Of a DNA stretch of 8,389 nt, positions 5,897 to 8,389 are shown in pieces. The notes beneath the pieces are model-generated. The model saw nothing but the letters and a program-made list of their open reading frames with translations, had not been told where the DNA came from and searched no databases. Position numbers and translations under genes: made by a program. How positions within the stretch are numbered: the stretch's first letter is position 1; every line of letters begins with the position of its first letter. Origin of the DNA: an uncultured Gammaproteobacteria bacterium (GTDB lineage: Bacteria > Pseudomonadota > Gammaproteobacteria > Steroidobacterales > GCA-2729495); contig CALGMY010000281.1 of NCBI GenBank assembly GCA_937958785.1, positions 1-8,389 on the forward strand, given 5' to 3'.

Positions 5897-6669
5897 TCAG
5901 CGGCCGGGCGAGGATCCGGGGTCAGCGTGGCGAGGCGCTCCCGCCAGGCGCCGGGTGGCAGGGCCGGGTCGTTCACGAGCTCGAAGGTGGCATTGCGGGC
6001 GCCGGGCGTCTCGAGGCTGGCGATGAGGACGAGGGCCAGGTCGTCCCGGGACAGGGTGCTGCGCAACAACGGTCGCCAGTGGTCGCCCCGCTCGAGGCGC
6101 AGGCCCTGCCGGCCCGCCGGCTCGTTGACGAGGCCGCCGGGGCGGACGATGGTGTAGGTGAGGCCGCTCGCCCGCAGGTAGTCCTCGCCCTTCAGGCGCC
6201 AGCCGAGCGCGCCCTTCGTCGCCTTGTTGAACGGGTGCGCGGGATCGGTCACCCCGATCGCCGTGAGCAGCACGAAGTGGTCGACGCCCGCCGCGACCGC
6301 CGCATCCACCAGGTTCCGGACCCCACCGTAGTCCACGAACTCCGCGCTGTTGTCGCCGGCGACCTCCCGGGAACCGATGACGCTGATCACGCGGCCGACG
6401 CCCCGCATGGCGGCCGCGACCGAGGCAGGATCGCGGACGTCGCACTCCACCCACTCTACGCCGGCGAAGTCCGCGCCGAGGCGCCGCTCTGCCTCGGCCC
6501 GGTTCCGGGTCATGGCCCGGAAGGGAATGCCCTGGGACTTCAGCTGGCGGACCAGGTAGGTCCCGGCCCGGCCGGACGCGCCGGCCACGAGGACGAGGGA
6601 GGGCCCGGGCGGCGGCGTGGCCGCGCAACCGGCGAGGAGGAGGCAGAGGACAGCAATCAGCGTTCGCAT
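5893..6669 (-). CDS. NmrA-like/atypical SDR NAD(P)-binding protein with lipoprotein signal peptide
   Basis: 258 residues. After a short N-terminal segment, the chain is an atypical short-chain dehydrogenase of the NAD(P)H-binding/NmrA-like type. It has a beta strand LVLVAG followed by the dinucleotide-binding loop GASGRAG (30-36, GxxGxxG), an R in MTRN (52-55) where NADP-preferring members often have a basic residue, and KGEDYLRASGLTYTIVRPGGL-type sequence (160-180) typical of the family. The N-terminus MRTLIAVLCLLLAGC is a classic lipoprotein signal with lipobox LAGC and lipidated Cys15. Ala16 follows the Cys, so outer-membrane sorting would be expected by the E. coli +2 rule. Residues 16-23 are a short Pro/Ala linker. 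Substrate and reaction are unknown. Its ATG lies 26 nt after the SulP stop and has no Shine-Dalgarno sequence. The combination of a nucleotide-cofactor fold and an export signal is odd. A cytoplasmic form would need a start inside the first beta strand, which seems unlikely. Confidence 0.88.
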   Translation of the reverse strand: MRTLIAVLCLLLAGCAATPPPGPSLVLVAGASGRAGTYLVRQLKSQGIPFRAMTRNRAEAERRLGADFAGVEWVECDVRDPASVAAAMRGVGRVISVIGSREVAGDNSAEFVDYGGVRNLVDAAVAAGVDHFVLLTAIGVTDPAHPFNKATKGALGWRLKGEDYLRASGLTYTIVRPGGLVNEPAGRQGLRLERGDHWRPLLRSTLSRDDLALVLIASLETPGARNATFELVNDPALPPGAWRERLATLTPDPRPAAD

Positions 6670-6675
6670 CGGGGG

Positions 6676-6681
6676 ATTATG
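6676..6681 (-). promoter_or_regulatory. Possible -10 element placing transcription start at the lipoprotein gene ATG
   Basis: CATAAT on the minus strand (5 of 6 to TATAAT), ending 6 nt before the ATG at 6669. Initiation at the usual distance would fall on the A of the ATG, giving a leaderless mRNA. This agrees with the absence of a Shine-Dalgarno sequence. No good -35 is visible at 17 bp, so chance remains likely. Confidence 0.25.
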
Positions 6682-6695
6682 CGCCCAGGCAGGAC

Positions 6696-8389
6696 CTACG
6701 GAGCTGCCACGATGTCTTCCGCCTGCGCCAGGGCCCCGGCGAAATCGGCCGCGAAGGAGATGCGGCCCGGCACCGGCGTGAACTTCATGGCGGCAAGCAC
6801 CTCCCGGGGCTGGTCCTTCAGCCCCGAGATGACCAGGTGGATGCCCCGGCGCCCGCAGCGTTCGGCGAGGCCCTGCAGGGCGTGGACGCCACTGGCGTCG
6901 ATCAGGGGCACGAGCCCCGTGCGCAGGATGAACACCCGGGGCGCCTTCGCGAACTGGTCGAGCACGTCGTCGAGCCGGTTCGCGACGCCGAAGAACAGCG
7001 GGCCGTTGATCTGGAAGGCCTCGACGCCCGGTGGCAACCGCAGTCGCTGGTCCCGGTCCGGGTCAGGGCCGAGGTCGTCGGCCGCCTCGTCGATCAGCCG
7101 TGCGCCGCTGCCCATCTCCACCACCCGCGCCATGCGGTCCATGAACAGCAGGGCCGCCAGCACCACGCCCACCTCGATCGCGAGCGTCAGGTCGGTGAAC
7201 ACCGTGAGGCCGAAGGTCACGAGCAGCACCAGCCAGTCGCCCCGCGGGGCGGACAGGAGGTGCCGGAAGCGCTCGTGCTCGCTCATGTTGAAGGCGACCA
7301 CGGCGAGCACGGCGGCAAGGGACGGCAGCGGGATGTACTGCACCAGCTGGCCGCCGGCCAGCAGGAAACCCAGCAGGGCCACCGCATGGAGCATGCCCGC
7401 CACCGGGGAATGGGCCCCGGCCCGCACGTTGGTGGCGGTGCGGGCGATGGCCCCGGTGGCGGGCAGGCCACCGAACAGCCCGGATACCGTGTTGGCGACA
7501 CCCTGGGCGACCAGCTCCATGTTGGAGCGGTGCCGGCGCCCGGTCATGCCGTCGGCCACGACAGCGGAGAGCAGCGACTCGACGCCGGCCAGGAAGGCAA
7601 TGGTGAAGGCGTCCGGCAGCAGCTCCCGGATCCGGGCGAAGCTGATGGCCGGCAGGGCTGGCGCGGGCAGCGCGTGGGGCAGCTCGCCGAAGCGGGAGCC
7701 GATGGTCTCCACGGGCAGGTTCGTGAATGCGGTGAGCAGCGCGCCGGCGATGACCACGATCAGGAAGCCGGGGGCCCGGGGCGCCAGGCGCCGCAGCAGG
7801 ACGATCGCGGCGATGGAACCGGCGGCCAGGGCCACCCCCGCGCCGTTCGTGCCGGGCAGCCCGCCGATGATGGCGGCCATCTTTGGCACGAAGTCGGCGG
7901 GCACGCTGGTGAGGCCGAGTCCCAGCAGGTCGGAGAGCTGGCTCGAGAAGATGATCACCGCGATGCCGGCGGTGAAGCCGGTGATCAGGGGCTGGGGCAT
8001 GTACTTCATGAGCGTGCCAACCCGGAGCAGGCCCGCGGCCACCAGGATGAGCCCCGCCATGCAGGTGGCCAGCACCAGTCCGTCGTAGCCCTGGCGCAGG
8101 ATGATGGCGTAGACGATGGGGATGAACGCGCCGGTGGGTCCGCCGATCTGCACCCGGGAGCCCCCGAGGGCCGAGATCAGGAAGCCGGCGACGATGGCCG
8201 TGATGAGGCCCTTCTCGGGCGAGGCGCCGCTCGCGATGGCGATGGCGATGGCGAGGGGCAGCGCCACGATCGCCACGGTGAGGCCGGCCACCGCATCCTG
8301 CCGGAAGTGGCCGGGACCGTAGCCCTCCTTCAGGGCGGTGACGAGCTTCGGTTCGAAGATCGAGACGGCGGGCTCCCTCGGTTGTGGTT
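6696..8389 (-). CDS. SulP-family inorganic anion transporter with C-terminal STAS domain (5' end outside window)
   Basis: Inner-membrane SLC26/SulP anion transporter; members carry sulfate, bicarbonate or dicarboxylates, and the substrate cannot be told from sequence here. The frame is open to the window edge: 32 codons lie upstream of the GTG at 8291 and read as a typical SulP N-terminus (IFEPKLVTALKEGYGPGHF). The true start is therefore probably a few codons beyond the window and 563 residues are visible. Counting from the first complete codon, a hydrophobic multi-helix core spans about 35-420. It contains GGPTGAF (82-88, anion-site region), a conserved Glu in AGVESLLSA (about 270) and the signature VSGLFGGLPATGAIART (about 301-317). 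A STAS domain follows (about 454-563) with LIDASG (495-500), the loop equivalent to the anti-sigma-antagonist phosphorylation site. The TAG stop lies 26 nt before the next gene, so co-transcription is possible. Family assignment is very secure. Confidence 0.95.
   Translation of the reverse strand, partial: PQPREPAVSIFEPKLVTALKEGYGPGHFRQDAVAGLTVAIVALPLAIAIAIASGASPEKGLITAIVAGFLISALGGSRVQIGGPTGAFIPIVYAIILRQGYDGLVLATCMAGLILVAAGLLRVGTLMKYMPQPLITGFTAGIAVIIFSSQLSDLLGLGLTSVPADFVPKMAAIIGGLPGTNGAGVALAAGSIAAIVLLRRLAPRAPGFLIVVIAGALLTAFTNLPVETIGSRFGELPHALPAPALPAISFARIRELLPDAFTIAFLAGVESLLSAVVADGMTGRRHRSNMELVAQGVANTVSGLFGGLPATGAIARTATNVRAGAHSPVAGMLHAVALLGFLLAGGQLVQYIPLPSLAAVLAVVAFNMSEHERFRHLLSAPRGDWLVLLVTFGLTVFTDLTLAIEVGVVLAALLFMDRMARVVEMGSGARLIDEAADDLGPDPDRDQRLRLPPGVEAFQINGPLFFGVANRLDDVLDQFAKAPRVFILRTGLVPLIDASGVHALQGLAERCGRRGIHLVISGLKDQPREVLAAMKFTPVPGRISFAADFAGALAQAEDIVAAP

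Noticed and set aside
6079..8088. Long open frame (669 codons) on the plus strand opposite the SulP and dehydrogenase genes
   Set aside because: Antisense to recognisable genes. The translation is Arg/Ser/Ala/Pro-rich without domains and runs across two unrelated genes and their gap, as expected for a GC artefact.
6696..8291. GTG at 8291 as the start of the SulP transporter
   Set aside because: The frame continues open to the window edge with a typical SulP N-terminus, and starting at the GTG would delete the cytoplasmic N-terminal segment before TM1.
1..8389. Searched for tRNA, rRNA, CRISPR arrays, insertion sequences, integrases, toxin-antitoxin pairs and defence genes
   Set aside because: None seen. 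All coding space is taken up by seven chromosomal-type genes, and codon composition looks even throughout, giving no sign of recent transfer.

Overview
This 8.4 kb window is GC-rich (I estimate close to 70 % G+C), and every gene I can support lies on the minus strand. The gene families, the GTAGGAGC-type repeat at the left edge and the RegB/RegA pair suggest a high-GC member of the Pseudomonadota, most likely a gammaproteobacterium. That placement is an inference; there is no rRNA or other phylogenetic marker here.

In the direction of transcription (right to left) the window holds: (1) a SulP-family anion transporter with a C-terminal STAS domain, cut by the right edge just before its start codon; (2) 26 nt further on, a 258-residue atypical short-chain dehydrogenase/NmrA-like Rossmann protein that carries a lipoprotein signal peptide; (3) after a 229-bp intergenic region, a Deg/HtrA periplasmic serine protease with two PDZ domains; (4) after a 63-bp gap with a perfect 11-bp inverted repeat, an OmpR-type response regulator and, 1 nt after its stop, a HAMP-containing sensor histidine kinase starting at TTG; (5) after a 121-bp gap, a RegB-type redox sensor kinase and the RegA regulator, overlapping in ATGA; (6) a REP-like palindromic region at the left edge that begins at the regA stop codon.

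Three functional blocks are plausible. SulP and the lipoprotein dehydrogenase may be co-transcribed. The protease and the first two-component system look like an envelope-quality-control unit. RegB/RegA is a global redox regulator: the kinase has the quinone-site motif GGASNPF and a cysteine at the expected redox position. The gap upstream of regB contains an exact match to the RegA/PrrA half-site consensus GCGNC-N5-GNCGC within a cluster of half-sites, which suggests autoregulation.

The window is mostly recognisable chromosomal housekeeping and regulatory DNA. I see no mobile element, phage, CRISPR, tRNA or toxin-antitoxin unit, and no convincing new multi-gene system. The items most worth following up are the apparently exported NAD(P)-binding-type protein, the RegA half-site cluster, and the unexplained inverted repeats between genes.
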